From Rhynchopus sp. YZ270_cl-10 (Eukaryota > Euglenozoa > Diplonemea > Diplonemida > Diplonemidae), in the NCBI GenBank assembly GCA_964035575.1, contig OZ037893.1, forward strand, positions 558,001 through 622,000: 64,000 nucleotides of DNA, read 5' to 3'. Below the pieces are notes generated by a model. That model searched no databases. It had not been told where the DNA came from and saw nothing but the letters and a program-made list of their open reading frames with translations. The translations under genes and the position numbers were made by a program. Below, piece by piece: positions 10,677 through 24,780 of this stretch; positions within the stretch are counted from its first letter, which is position 1; every line of letters begins with the position of its first letter.

Positions 10677-12681
10677 CTAAATGTGTTTACAGATTTTCTG
10701 GAGGAACGGCACCCATCGTGCCGTCCTTGTTATGGTAGGTGACAGAGAGAGCGTTGCAGGCCACACAGGACGCGAAGCCAACATGCTTGAGCTTGGTAGG
10801 ATAAGAGTTCCACACAGAGGGCCGAAGTAGCTTTTGAAGTTACTTGGATCCAGCACTGCACGGTCGATGCCAAAGCCGGGTCCCCTGGGCGGTTTTACCG
10901 GATGCTGTGAGATCAGGATGAATGCGTCTCCTTCGCTCACAGCAAAGTCCAAGTATTGTGGAAATGGAGGTTCAACCTCAGAACCTTTTGACTGGCACTG
11001 CCAAACCTCATTGAAGGGCTGCCCAGAGTCAGTTTTCATGCGACAGAAGAAGTCACCTGCTCGTGCACCGTGGGCATTCAGTATGGTGTAGTCACCAATG
11101 GTCTCCGAGGATGTCTTGAGGGTTTCCTTCGCCCCTTTTACAGACAGGCCTTCAACAGGTGCGGTGTTCAGCTTCACTTCCCAATTCCCTTTCGTTTTCG
11201 GATGTGCCGCGTGTGGCTTTGGTGCTGCCTTATCACAACCTCTTGTGCTTATCTTCTTCGCAGACTCCGCCAGCTGCAGAGGCACTTTCATCAGAGACGT
11301 GTCGTCTGCACCAAACTCCCAAGTTGCTCCTGAGTGGAGCTGACGAAAGGAGATCCCGTCTTCACACACGTGTGACCTGATGCAGCGTGCTGATGCAGCA
11401 AAAGTCTTCAGTGCATCAGCACCCTCGTAATACGGCTTCCATGTGCACAGAACATTGTCGCTCCGCTGCAGAAGAAGCAAGAGGGCTGTTGATATGTCCA
11501 CGTCGCATGGAGAATAACGTGTTTCTTGGTGAATTCTGATGAGACCGAGACGGAACAGCGTGTCAAAAGTCGTACCTCCGATCATCTCCCACATAACGAA
11601 CCCTCTATCGCCTGTCAGGATGCGCTGAAGAAGTGGTTTGATAATGGAAGGACCCAGCTCCTTATGTTTGAATGTCATCTCCAACGCAGCAGCGGCTGAG
11701 GAAAATATCCCTTCAAGTGATGTTGAGGTGTTGTTCACAAGGAACACCATCGCCTTTGGGTGCCCTCCAAAAAACTGCAGAAGTGCATCTTTATGTTTCA
11801 GTGCAACGCTGTTTTGTACTTCTTCTGGCATCTTCGTTATTGAGGGGGGTGTGACATCCAGCTGCAGGGCATAATCATTACCAAGCGGGCGCGTCATGTT
11901 TGTGGCTGATGAGAGAACTGCGAACACCCGAGGGCACACAACTAAGATCTTAGACAGCAAACGGAATACAATCTTCAAGCAACTCCGGCGGTAAATCTTT
12001 TGGTACTTCATTAAATTATCGCGACGGAGGTAATTTTTGTTCTCGCTTTCTAGCTCTCGCTCGTCCGTGAAGTGTGCCGGTTCCAGCAGTGGGTCCATGG
12101 CGTGTGCTCCATCTACACATATCATGACAAATGCACCAGGCGAAACAGCTTCGATTGCCTCAACGAGCGTACGAAGATTGAACTCCCAGTGGTGCTGTGC
12201 TGGTAGATTGGGAAACTGCTGTATCCCACTGGACAAGGCCCGTCAGTGATTGTTGACATCAGGACAAACATGATCCGGTCCAGCACTTCTTTCTCTACAA
12301 ACCGTTGTCGAGCCCATAGATCCTTGCCCGGTTCACAGATGGCAAATGGCATCACCGGTGCGCCGTTCTCAAAGTTGCAGTGAAGAGTGTAACAGGTTTG
12401 CTCTTTGAATGATTCGTTGCCTCGCATGATGGTCTTCATTTCATCTAACAAGCGTGATTTGCCATCACCCATGCCGGCTACCACCGACACAACAGACCTG
12501 GACCTCTTGGAGTGAATCCCCCTTACACAAGCTTCTATCTCATCGTTAATCACTTCAAACACCTCAGCACCTCCTTGGTATTCCTTGAAAGCCTCTCTCG
12601 GTCAAACCTATATCCCTGAGAGGACTTTAGTGCACGCAGCAGGACTGGCTTCACCTCTTCTAGTGTTACAGACTTAACCAT
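10677..12681 (-). pseudogene. RHS/Crinkler-like P-loop NTPase, copy B (broken)
   Basis: Tandem paralogue of the 6161-8212 gene over its whole length, with shared flanks on both sides. It looks broken, with about two breaks. The P-loop region and the last 300 or so residues are almost identical to copy A. Intervening stretches differ strongly, for example the segment after the Walker B strand. A regulatory or donor role in gene conversion is possible but unproven. Confidence 0.62.
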
Positions 12682-13131
12682 TTCCAATGCTGCGGCAGTG
12701 TCAACTCTTCAATGTGCAGCTGCTTCAATGTGATATGAGGAAGGGAGGGTTGTGTTTCCTGTTGGTAGATGGTGAAATGCAGGTGGGTGGTGGGAGGGTT
12801 GGAGGGTTGGAGCGCTTGCACTTGGACTGTCACTGTCCGTGTCTCCAAATGCAAGCTACACGAAGGAAGCATCTGAGAACACATCTGTCTTCTCTCAGGT
12901 CAGCCGCATGTGCCTCCCTCACATGCACACTAAGTTAAGTCACAACTTCAGGGGTGACTGCAGAAGAGCCAAGAGTTCTGGTTTTACGTGAAGCTGTGCA
13001 TATCACCGTACAGACTCCAGCACATGTTCCTTATCTTTTGTGTGACCATGTGTTGCGTAGAAGCCGTCATACTTGTGCGAGAACACCAGCCAAATACACT
13101 TGTCCTCAGACAACTGTATTTGGCTGGTGTT
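12682..13131. other. Upstream flank of RHS-like copy B
   Basis: The first 120 bases match the flank of copy A. After that the sequence is unique and carries an imperfect inverted repeat, 'ccagccaaataca' at 13087-13099 against 'tgtatttggctgg' at 13115-13127. No gene seen. Confidence 0.55.
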
Positions 13132-13551
13132 GTCTTGCATCGCTTTACAACCCAGCAACTTATGTGAAGCTGTGGGCTGTTACAGCTTGCTTTTGCAGGT
13201 ATTCTGAACAGAGTTGTGAGGTCTTGCGAGTGATCAAGCTCCCTACTCACGCATAAGTTGCGAGGTGGGTGGTATTACCATCGCTGTGTGGTGTTCGTGA
13301 TGTGTCGGTGGTGAACAGTCAGCCAGGTATTTGGATGAAAACACAGTAATTACGCACACCAGCACACAAGGTGCCGACTCAGTTCGGAGGTGACAGAATG
13401 TTTGTGTTTGATTTTCATCATGCAGATGCAGGTCAAGAGTGTCGTGTGTGATGGATGTTTCTTGCGCAGCTGAGAACCTGACTCAGGCATGTAGAGCCTG
13501 GCAAGAGGGTTGCGAGCTTCTTTGCGAATTATACTGCAGGGAAGAGAAGGA
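13132..13551. repeat. Right member of the 420-bp direct repeat
   Basis: Same-direction copy of 4165-4583, 8.97 kb away. The two copies bracket the RHS-like pair, so unequal exchange between them could delete or duplicate the block. Confidence 0.85.
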
Positions 13552-13618
13552 AGCTCAACAAAAAGAGTTACAATAAGAACGTATAAAATGAATACCACAC
13601 ACCCCACTTTATGTTTTT

Positions 13619-13880
13619 GGTAGTTTGTGAGTTTTTTTGTTTTTTTTTGTTTTGTTTTTTTTGGTAGTTTTTATTAGATCTTTTTGGAATCTCTGTTTTT
13701 TGTTTGTTTGTTTGTTTTGTTTTGTTTTTTTTTTTTTGTTTGCTTTTTTTTTTTTTTGCTGTTTTGTTTTGTTTCAGCCCCCAACCTCCTGTTCTTGTTT
13801 TGTTTTAACCTTTACTATTTTTCTGTTGTCCTTTTTTTACCGAATTTTTTTCTTGTTTTTCCCTCCTCTGAGTTGCTTTT
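13619..13880. repeat. T-rich low-complexity tract
   Basis: Long T runs with TTTG units, like the tract at the left end of the window. Reading frames here are Phe-rich artefacts. Confidence 0.75.
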
Positions 13881-16800
13881 TTTTGTTCTATAGTTTGGCA
13901 TTTTCCGTAACCCGAACCAGTTCGGATACGGGGGAAGCAAAACATTCGTTTTTTTTTTAAAGTAACAATGAAGTTCAAAGGTGGACACGTGGGTATTGCT
14001 ATAGTTTTGTACGGACACAATTACAATACAATGTTTTCCCACAGTTAGCTCCTTTTGAACGTTACTTGTGTGAACCAGGAAAATAGCAAAACACACACAC
14101 AAAAAAAAACGGTACTCCTGCGAGATTTCTCATTACAACTCCTATGCCAGAACCTGAGCCTCCAGTTTTATCCGTAGAACTTTTTGTTTTGGAGTTGAAC
14201 ACCATGTCACCATGTGACTCACTTCGACCATTTCCCCACTTTTGTTGTCTTTTTTAAAAAAAAATTGAGTAAGGGGCCCCCTCAGGGAATGCATTCCGCT
14301 CAAGGGCTGGCTGGCAGAGTAAAATATTTTTTTATTGGAATACAAACACAAAGTTTTTTTTTTGAGAACCTTTCGTGGTTCAGGGGCGTGGGGGGGTATT
14401 GTGGGGGGGGGGGGGAGAAGACAAAAAAAAAAAGGGGAAGGGGGTTATTTTTGAGGGAAAAGCTGTCGCTTTGTCCGGAAAAAAAAAAGGTACAAATCAG
14501 TGAAGCCCCATTCTCGCATACGCACACACACCCAGCCCCCTACTCAGCGGGGACCCCTTTTTCTTTTTCATCTTTGCTTTTTTTTTTTTTTCCGTGTTGG
14601 TCAGAAATACACTCACTAAAAAAATAAAAAAATAAAGGAAGGAAACACACACAGACTCAAACTGGCGAAAAGTTGCGATGATATGCATGAAACATCACTT
14701 TTTTTTTTGTTTTGTTTTGTTTTTTTTTTTGGAGAAACCCCTCACCTGCGGTGACCCCGCTCCCCCCCTTCCCGCCCTCTGGTTCACCACTCCCTCACTA
14801 CTTCTCAGAGAGAAGAGGATTACCAAAATAAAAAAAAAACACCAATTAAGCAGAGCTCGCGCTAAAGTCCATCCCTCATCCCGGGATTTTTGGGGGTTTT
14901 GGTAGGAACGTTTTTTTTTTGCAGTACGGGGATTTCATTAAGAAACCAGAAGTTCTAATATTGTTGAGTAAGACCACCACATAGTGGACTTGCATATACA
15001 TGTGACCCCGCCGTGGAACGCAATTGGCTCGGAAAGTCAAAAGAAAGAGGAGAAAAAAGAAAAGGAAAAAAAAAAAAAAAGTTGGGTGCCGTGCGCCTGC
15101 GGCGCTGCCTGTTCCCTTCCAGTTTCTACAGGCAAACACTTGCCCCCTTTACCTTACACTGACGGGTTTTGACCAAAACCAAGAACTTGTCCATTTCGGC
15201 AAATTGACCCCACCACAGAACGGACGAATTCCGGAAATGCAAATGCCGGTGTTTTCGCGCATTTTCATGTTGCAAGACGTCAGGATCAGGGAGAGAAAAT
15301 CTGGTTGTGGGATTTACATTGGCCCTCTTTACCCTACATGGATTTTGACCAAAACCAAAAAATTGGCCATTTCGGCAAAGTGACCCCACCACAGCGCGGA
15401 CGGATTCCGGAAATTCCAATCGCGGTGTGTTTTGGGGCTGAAAACCCACTGATTTTCAGGAGAAAAATTGCTTCCAAATCTCGGAATTTTCCGAATTTTC
15501 CTGAAAATGACCCTTGTTTACGAGTATGGGTTCATATTTTGCGAAAATTTAAGTCACTAAAATTTTGTCCATTTTTCCGTATATACCCCACCACAAGCCG
15601 GGATTGGCCCGGAAATGCCACAAAACGGGGTTTCCGGGCCTCCCCAGCTAACCTTTTCAAGGAACGTTTTTCCGTACCCGAAATCCATTTTTTCCCCATT
15701 TTTTCCCATAATTAGCGCGACCACTGCAATTAAGAGGGACGCATCCATAATTGTTGAACACCTATTGAAAAAAGGGAAAAAAAAAACGAAAAAAATGGAG
15801 ACCATTCTGCCTTTCCTGCTCATTGGAGGTACACTTACAAACACAGCGAAAAACGCAAATGGAAAGGGGGGAAGTGAGAGGAGAGACACAGGAAACACAG
15901 GATAGTTTTTTTTTTTGAAAACTTGGTTGTATTAGTGTAGACACCCGAGGATGACCTTCACTATGTTGGTTGGGCAAGGTAACAGCTGCAACGGGGGGTA
16001 AATAGGGGATATGGGAGGGGTACACCCCATCTCCTACAAAAAAAAAACCAGATGTGGACAAAAGAAACGTTGCCACAAATGATATTTTTCAACATCTGAC
16101 ATGGGAGGCGAAAACCCCAAAAACCCATGGGGGGAAAAACTGCAAGGGGGGGAGTTTCACTTCTTTAGCAGAGGGGGGTACGCCTACCTTTCTTTGCCTT
16201 GTTTGGACAAAAGGGGGAGGGGGGAGAGAGAGAGAGAAATAGGAAAAATACCGTTTTTTTTTCCCCCGTGAAAAAGGTGTCGTAACAGTGTAGCTGGCCA
16301 ACCCCACTATCTTACTTTTTTTTTAAAAAAATTTAAATGTCCTTGTTGTTTATCTTCACCTGAATGCTATCATGTGCAGGACAAAAAAAAAGGAAAAATC
16401 TTAATGAGATCACCCTAATCATCTCATGTGTTTCGTCAGCTTCAAACCAAACAGAAAATTATTTGAAACACGATGTGAACGAATGTGCTCGCAAAACTGA
16501 TGGACCCGTTCACCTCTCTTGGAAACTTTACAAAAAAATAGATAAAATGCATCTCTGATGCACATACCCAATAAGGTGGGATATAATATTATACACACGC
16601 CTCGAAGTCGAAGACGCGACGTATCCTATATACCCCACACTAAACCGCGGAAGGAAAAGAGACATGATACTGGGACATTTTTTTTGAAAATAATTCTTTT
16701 AAAAAAGCCCTCCTTGTAGTAAAGCAGACAGTACCATAACACCTCTTTTTTTATTTGTCCTTTTTTCGGTGAGAACCAGGAGACGAAGAAGGTGGATATG

Positions 16801-17448
16801 GGATTTTTTTTTTATTATTATTTCATTACATCTAAGTGAAAAGATGTGTTGGGTCAACGGGAAGGGGATAAGGGGGGATGGGAGAGAGGAGAAATGGGAT
16901 TCCCTGAGTTGAGTTAGCTGGTTCAAAAGATGTGTGCGTGTGTGGTTTGTTTAGGTTTCTTATTAGAAGGCATTCTTTAAACAAGAATCGTATGCGGGTG
17001 TAACACAATCTACCATACGAAACCCCTTTAAAAACAAAGAGAAAAAGTATGTAAATGTCACAGTCGCGCATACTGAGTCACACCTTACTAATAAAACCTA
17101 GAACAACATAAAAAAACAAAAATGTTATTTCGTAATGTTCTGTTTTGACGTCCGAAACAGCCTTTTAACAACAAAGGAAAATAAATTGAAGTCTGTAACT
17201 CTATGTTTGGCCAAAGCCTTTTTTTATTATTTGTTGCATTTGTTACTTTTGGGAATGAGGGGGGGGGATTCGCGTTGTGCTGTTACTGTTTTTTGTTTTT
17301 GTTTTTTTTTTCCTCTTTATTTTTTACTTTTTTCCCACCCCCACCAACCCACCCACCATTCGATACATTCCCCCCTACTCCCCTTTTCCCGATGTTGTGT
17401 TTTTTTTTTACAGCTTTTTTGCTCTTAAAATTTGAGGATCCAACCACT
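13881..17448. other. 3.5-kb gene-free stretch rich in homopolymers and old repeats
   Basis: No supported gene on either strand. It holds poly(T), poly(A) and poly(G) runs and a degenerate repeat-element copy at about 14850-15690. A copy of the oriented short motif lies near 15915-15955. An AT-rich stretch near 16575-16595 ('ataatattata') sits before a short GC-rich block. Short frames here lack any domain. Confidence 0.6.
14850..15690. mobile_element. Degenerate relative of the RPL5-intron TIR element, with a 178-bp tandem repeat
   Basis: Read on the plus strand, this stretch resembles the reverse complement of 26220-26640. Shared blocks include the 'cccgggatttttgg' block, the 'catgtgaccccgccgtgg' block, the GCGCCGCAGGCGC palindrome (here reversed, near 15090), and the 'tttaagtcactaaaattttg' block. 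Inside is a tandem duplication, about 15140-15245 and 15318-15425 with a 178-bp period, marked by 'gaccaaaaccaa' and 'accccaccacag'. No target duplication could be fixed. Confidence 0.6.
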
Positions 17449-19446
17449 CTATGCATCTGCTGTCCCCGCATCCGTGATGGCAGACGCAACCTGGTCTGCG
17501 GTGGGGTTCACAACCTTCTGGTGATCTCTCTTGAACTGTGGTGGTGTGGTAATAATGGGTTAATTACCGATGCCAACGTTGTTGAAACAGCGTGACCAGA
17601 GAAGTCTTAACGGAGATATTTTATTTGCTTTTCTCGATAGCTTTTCATAATTAATATGTTTGGATAACAAAAACAAAGAACCACTACTTTTAATCCATTA
17701 TCTAGACCCCCTCCAAGGAAAAACAAAAGAGCTGACAACTCTGAAAGATGTACAGAAAAAGTACACCTTGATAAACCAAAGACTCTCTTGTGTAGGAGTC
17801 TAAAAGAAAACTTCAAACTCTGCACATCTTTTTAAGAAAATTCCTATGTTTTTGTTACATAAAGTGAAGTTATTAATACAGGCACCTCCGACTGTCCTAC
17901 GTACGCCAGACATAAAAGTTGGGTAATTCACATACCTTCTCGTAGTCGAATCCGGGCACGAAGAAGGGGTGCTTGATAATACCCTCGAGGGTGATACGCT
18001 TGTTGGGGTCGACGGTGAGCATTTGGTCGATGATGCTGACTGCGTTTTCGGAGAATTTGCTCGACTTTCTGAAGACACCCTTCTCGATCTTCTCGCAGAG
18101 GAGGGTCATGTTGTTGTCGTCAAATGGGAGGTACCCTGCAAGCATTGCGTACAGGATCACACCGCACGACCAGATGTCTGCCTTCTTGCCGTCGTACCCC
18201 TTCTCTTTCAGCACCTCAGGCGCCATGTAGTTGGGTGTCCCGCACACCGTTTGAAGCATCTGTTGGCTGTTCAACAAACGGCTGAACCCAAAGTCCGCAA
18301 TGTGTAAGCGCCCTTCTTCGTTTAAAAGCAGGTTCTCCGGTTTCAAATCTCTGTGCGCAATTCCCTGGTTGTGCAGGTAGTGCAGCCCCGAGACCAGCTG
18401 GTGGAAGTACTTTAGCGCCACGCTCTCCTCAAACCACCGTGCGGAGTCAAGCTTATCAAATAAATCCCCTCCTGTCAAAAGCTCCAGGATCTGTGAAGGG
18501 ATGTGTGTGTATGGACCTCTGAAAGAGAATGGTGAGTATGATGCAAAAAATATGTCGTGAAATACAAAAGCACCACACCATCACAACAGTGTACCTTGGT
18601 GCGTGACCAGAACATCTGGGGAGGGATTCAAAAGAAAAGACGCAAAACTCATGACGTCAAGTGTTTGTGACCCCACGCTTGAGGACAAACAGGGGGGCTC
18701 CATTCGTTCGATATTCGTGGCATTTTTAGATAAATATTGGTGCGGCATATGAAGTGTATGGGGAGCTTACGTGGTTTTGTGAACACCAAGTCGTGCTCAT
18801 GACAAGGTGGATATGGGAAGCTTACAGTGGGTTTCGTGAACATCAAAGTGAAGTTGATAGTGCAAACGCGACACTCCATCAAATGTTGTTGGAACACAGA
18901 AAAACATACCAAATAAATATTTTTGCTTGTCTGCAGCACGTCCGTCATCCGCAGAACGTTTTCGTGGTCAAGCAGCTTCATGATGGCGATTTCTCTCTTC
19001 AGCTGCTGTTCCATATGTTCTTTCTGTAATTGCGACTTGTCTACAATTTTCACTGCGCCTCTCTTCGTAGTGTCAGTGTCGACGCATACTTTCACCTGTG
19101 TTCGGAAGGGGAAAAGGTTATTTCATATACATTATTTTCTGAACAAAAAGAGGGTGCAAAAAATGTACCAAAAATCTCAACAATAATAAAGAAGAAAGGA
19201 ACGAAATAGTAGGATCGGTAGGTAAGTAAAGTTGTTTTCGTTGATTGCACAATCCTCCTGTTTGAGGGATGATTGGCGACCGCACCGGTAATACTATTTC
19301 CCCTTTAAAGCAAGCTTCGTCAGAGGAAATTAGAAAGTGCAAACGCCTCACCGGAAAGAAAGACTAAGAAAAAACTAATATACCTTACTGAACGTGCCAC
19401 ACCCAATTTGCTTCCCCAACTCGTACTTCCCTATCCTTTTGGGCAT
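17449..19446 (-). CDS. CAMK/SNF1-like serine/threonine protein kinase, four exons
   Basis: Exons 19384-19446, 18910-19095, 17936-18490 and 17449-17535 join in phase 0 throughout to about 296 aa. All the main kinase motifs are visible: glycine loop 'GCGTFSK' meeting 'VKVC', catalytic Lys in 'AVKIVDK', 'ELLTGGDLFDKL', the catalytic loop 'HRDLKPEN', 'DFGFSRLL', 'GTPNYMAPE' and 'DIWSCGVILYAMLAGYLPF'. The order and wording fit the CAMK-like/SNF1-CIPK branch. The protein is little more than a catalytic domain plus a tail of about 36 residues; no autoinhibitory, UBA or NAF module is seen. Donors are GTATAT, GTATGT and GTATGT; acceptors are CACAG. Each intron carries the oriented short motif within about 35-70 bases of its donor. 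The last small exon (tail 'DQVASAITDAGTADA') is inferred from frame and acceptor; the kinase core is firm. It is likely cytosolic; substrate unknown. Confidence 0.88.
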
Positions 19447-20634
19447 TGTAAAAAAAAAAGAAACAAAGAAACAAAAAAAAAGGGGGAAGAAAAAAAACGG
19501 TGGGGTTTTTAAGGGGGGAAAGGGGCTTTAGTGTAGCTTGGAAAGGAGCGAGCTTCAAGTAAAGAAGAGTGTGTTTCTAGGAAGCAAATAGGGTTACAAG
19601 AACAACAAGATTCGTACGTGCGCTGGGAAGGGTGTGTGTGTGTGTGTGTTTTTTGGCGTAAACGTGAACCTTTTGTGTAGGTTTCCTGTAAGGGTGATGT
19701 GGTTGTAATGTGTTAAATCAAGTGAATAAAAAAATGTGGGTTTTTGATGTTTTTTTTTTATTGTTTTTTGTTGTTTTTTTTTGTGAAATGGAAGAAGTGA
19801 AAAGCTCCCCCTCTGGGGGTAAAAAAACAAAATACTCTTTCACTTTTCCAACCTTATTTTTCTTCCCCCCTTTCCTCTCCCGTCCAGATTTTTTTAAAAA
19901 AAATCTCCTCTTCTCCTGAACCCGCTCCCATACTTCTTTTCTCTTTGTGCCCGTGAGTTTGACTATAAAGATAACTTGAAAGATAAATGAACCGTAGAAA
20001 TGTATGCATCTAATAAAGGTGACCAGGTTAAACGCTTGTAACAGTATTATTTTTTTTTTGACCTGATCAGGGGGTTAAAACAAGAGATAATCAAAGATAC
20101 TTCCCTCTGTCTTGTGACATTGAGAGTCCATCTTTCGATCATTCCTTTCCACATCATTTGAGCACTCCCAAACAAAAAATATAAACGTGAAAAAAACGGG
20201 GGGAAAAAGAAATGAATAAACGATGCACAAAAAAGCCTAAAAAAAAAAAAGGGGGGTCCCAACAAAAAAAATCCCTGAATTTTTTTTTTCTTCCCCTTCC
20301 CCTCATTCCCTTGCAATGAATCTCCCATTCTCCACTTTTTTAAAATTCTCTCTTCCAATTTTTTCTTTGCATTTTTTTTTTTTTTTGAAACACATGTCAG
20401 ATCCGTCCATTCGGTGATAAATGTTCTTCAAAATGTAAAAAAAAAAGGGGGGGTTTTGCATTGGACCTCACAGCATCGGTTGGTTTCGTGGTGGTTTTGT
20501 TTTGTTTGCTTTTTTTCAAACAAAGGGACACACAGTCACTGCAACAACAGTGCAGAGGTGTATGTACGGGGTTCCATCCCCTCCTTCACTCCCCTCTCCT
20601 CACCGCTCCCCCCCCTGTCACACTTCCATCACGC
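19447..20634. other. Spacer between kinase and ATP synthase genes
   Basis: No gene seen. There are alternating poly(A), poly(T) and G-run tracts, and a (GT)n run near 19633-19650. A pyrimidine-rich minus-strand stretch just upstream of the kinase ATG (T/C run at about 19448-19490) could serve as the polypyrimidine tract of a trans-splice acceptor, though no AG follows it before the ATG. Confidence 0.5.
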
Positions 20635-22888
<2,254 letters not shown>

Positions 22889-23249
22889 TTTGCGGTGATA
22901 CTTAGAGGTCCTTAGGATGTGGGTAGTGAAGCAAAGGAAGGCGTGGGTGAAGGTGTACAGAGGGTGAGGAGAGAAAGGAGCAGTGGGGGAGGGTGCCATT
23001 TCATGTCCGTGACTTGATCAATACCATGTCTACTCACATCCCAAGAGAGACCCCAAAAATAAAAAAGTAAATACCGAAAACAGAGCTCGAATCCGGGGTG
23101 CCCAATACCAACCAACGGCTGGCAAAAAAAGAGACATTGAAGAAAACATCACTTCCAAAAAAAGAAAAAAAGAAAGAAAGAAAAAGAAATGCCGAAAAAC
23201 AAGTATCGCTCGAATCGAGATTGAGGAAAGAATGTGCGTATCAGCACAC

Positions 23250-24651
23250 TCAGTTCTCGCGCTCGGGGAGGCCAATGCTGCGCCTGATGCGGTTCAGCTT
23301 CTGGAGGGCGCGGTGCTTGCGCTGGGCCAGAGTGTAGGCGGTGTTGGCCTTCAGCTTGTAGCTGCGGGGCTTCTTGGCGTTCTTCTTGCGCTCGGCGGTG
23401 TTCTTGGTGGGGCACTTGGCCTTGGGGTCGGCGCGGATGGCCTTGTGCACTCCAAGGTACAGCTCCTCAAGGTCGTCAGCCGACACACCAGCCTTGATGT
23501 ACTGGCTGAAGGACTTCTGGTACTTCTCGTGGTCCTCCTCCTCCATCTCCTCCATCCACTCCTTGACGTGGTCTCCGAGGATACGGGCACGGTGGGCCTC
23601 AGCGTCAAGCTCACCAGACGATGCGTCGTATCCAGAGAAACGCTTGTCGCTGTGGGGAACGTACAGTCCTCCGTCGACGGCTCCCTTCAGTGCCGCGAAG
23701 ACCTTGTTTCCGACGGTGGTGTTGACAAGACCAATGTCGAGCATGGCCTTGAAGGGACGGCGGTCCTCGTCCTCCTTCAGCTCGAAGGACTCACCGGTCA
23801 CCTCCTTGATTCCCTGTGTAGTATTTGTGGTTAAAATTGCAACCAAATGGTTGTTGGTGCAGACACCTGCGGATGTGGGCCAAGTACCCTGCAGTCGACA
23901 TCAGAAGAAGTACAAACTGGCTTACCCAACCGTTACATGAACAGGGATGCGCCCATGACTTTTCGCGCAACGTCCTTACGGACGACACACCGTAGCCCAA
24001 GTTCTTGCAGAGTCGACTCTTGTCTGACTGTTTGTCGCCGTTTTATAGTCCAGGAACAAAGACCTAATCGCATGGAAAGCCATTAGCGTAGCATTTTACA
24101 CTCTACCCAAGGCTTAAATTGCATGCTTATCCCACCCCCCCAAAGACCCTGAGGACAAACCCTACCCCTCCTGCCAAAGGGAGCAATACAGAATACGCTT
24201 CACTATGAGTGTGGCAAGGCGTGGTAAACCCGTTGTCATACCCGCAAGAAAAGGTGAAGTGAAGTGAAAAGTGAGTACACAAAAAACATACGGGGTACTT
24301 CTTGTCCAGTCCCTTGAGGGTAAGGATACGACGGGCAAGGAGCAGACCGGTGCAGTAGGCAGCGGAGTAGTTGGTCAGACCGGTCTTGAGGCCGTACTCC
24401 TTCAGGTTGTGGGAGTAGGCAGACGCGTGGATGCGGTCTCCCTTCAGCTCGGCGGAGGCGATCTGGCACACAATGTCACGGTTGGTGATGCGGACAATCA
24501 TGCGGTACTTGGGGGTCTGGTACTTGTTCTTGTCCTGGGTGAGCATGCAACGACGCTGACGGTAGTCAGTCTTTCCCTCACGCCTCCTCCTGTACTTGAC
24601 CTGGTAACGCTTGAAGTAAGCATTGTTCTTCTGAACCTTGACGAAACCCAT
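23250..24651 (-). CDS. RPL5: 60S ribosomal protein L5 (uL18), copy A
   Basis: uL18 binds 5S rRNA and, with uL5, brings it into the large subunit's central protuberance. Exons 24292-24651 and 23250-23813 join in phase 0 at 'KKYP|GIKEV' to 307 aa, near the usual length of about 300. Family signatures include '[20 protein letters not shown]', '[19 protein letters not shown]', '[20 protein letters not shown]', '[12 protein letters not shown]', '[15 protein letters not shown]' and '[11 protein letters not shown]'. The 478-bp intron has donor GTATGT and acceptor CACAG and includes a SINE-like dispersed repeat. A likely trans-splice acceptor, 'CATTACAG', ends 13 bases before the ATG. Copy B follows upstream with nearly identical exons. 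Confidence 0.96.
23970..24245. repeat. SINE-like dispersed repeat, copy 1 (RPL5-A intron)
   Basis: About 270 bases that recur in the same orientation at 38730-38995 with perhaps 70% identity. Shared blocks include 'tctgactgtttgtcg', 'cgcatggaaagcca', 'tttacactctaccca' and 'ggcaaggcgtggtaaac'. Both copies sit in introns of minus-strand genes. I find no clear tRNA-type promoter boxes, A-tail or target duplication, so the class is open. Confidence 0.65.
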
Positions 24652-24780
24652 TTTAACTAATATTCTGTAATGTGTGGGGGATGAAGCTGGGGAGGGGTGG
24701 GCGAACGAATTTACATTTTAAAAACAGAACACTTTTTTTTTCCACGATATTTGACTTTCCTAGCACTTCTTGATCTCCAC

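Noticed and set aside
23085-23110. B-box-like 'gctcgaatcc' suggesting a tRNA
   Set aside because: No matching acceptor stem or A box nearby.
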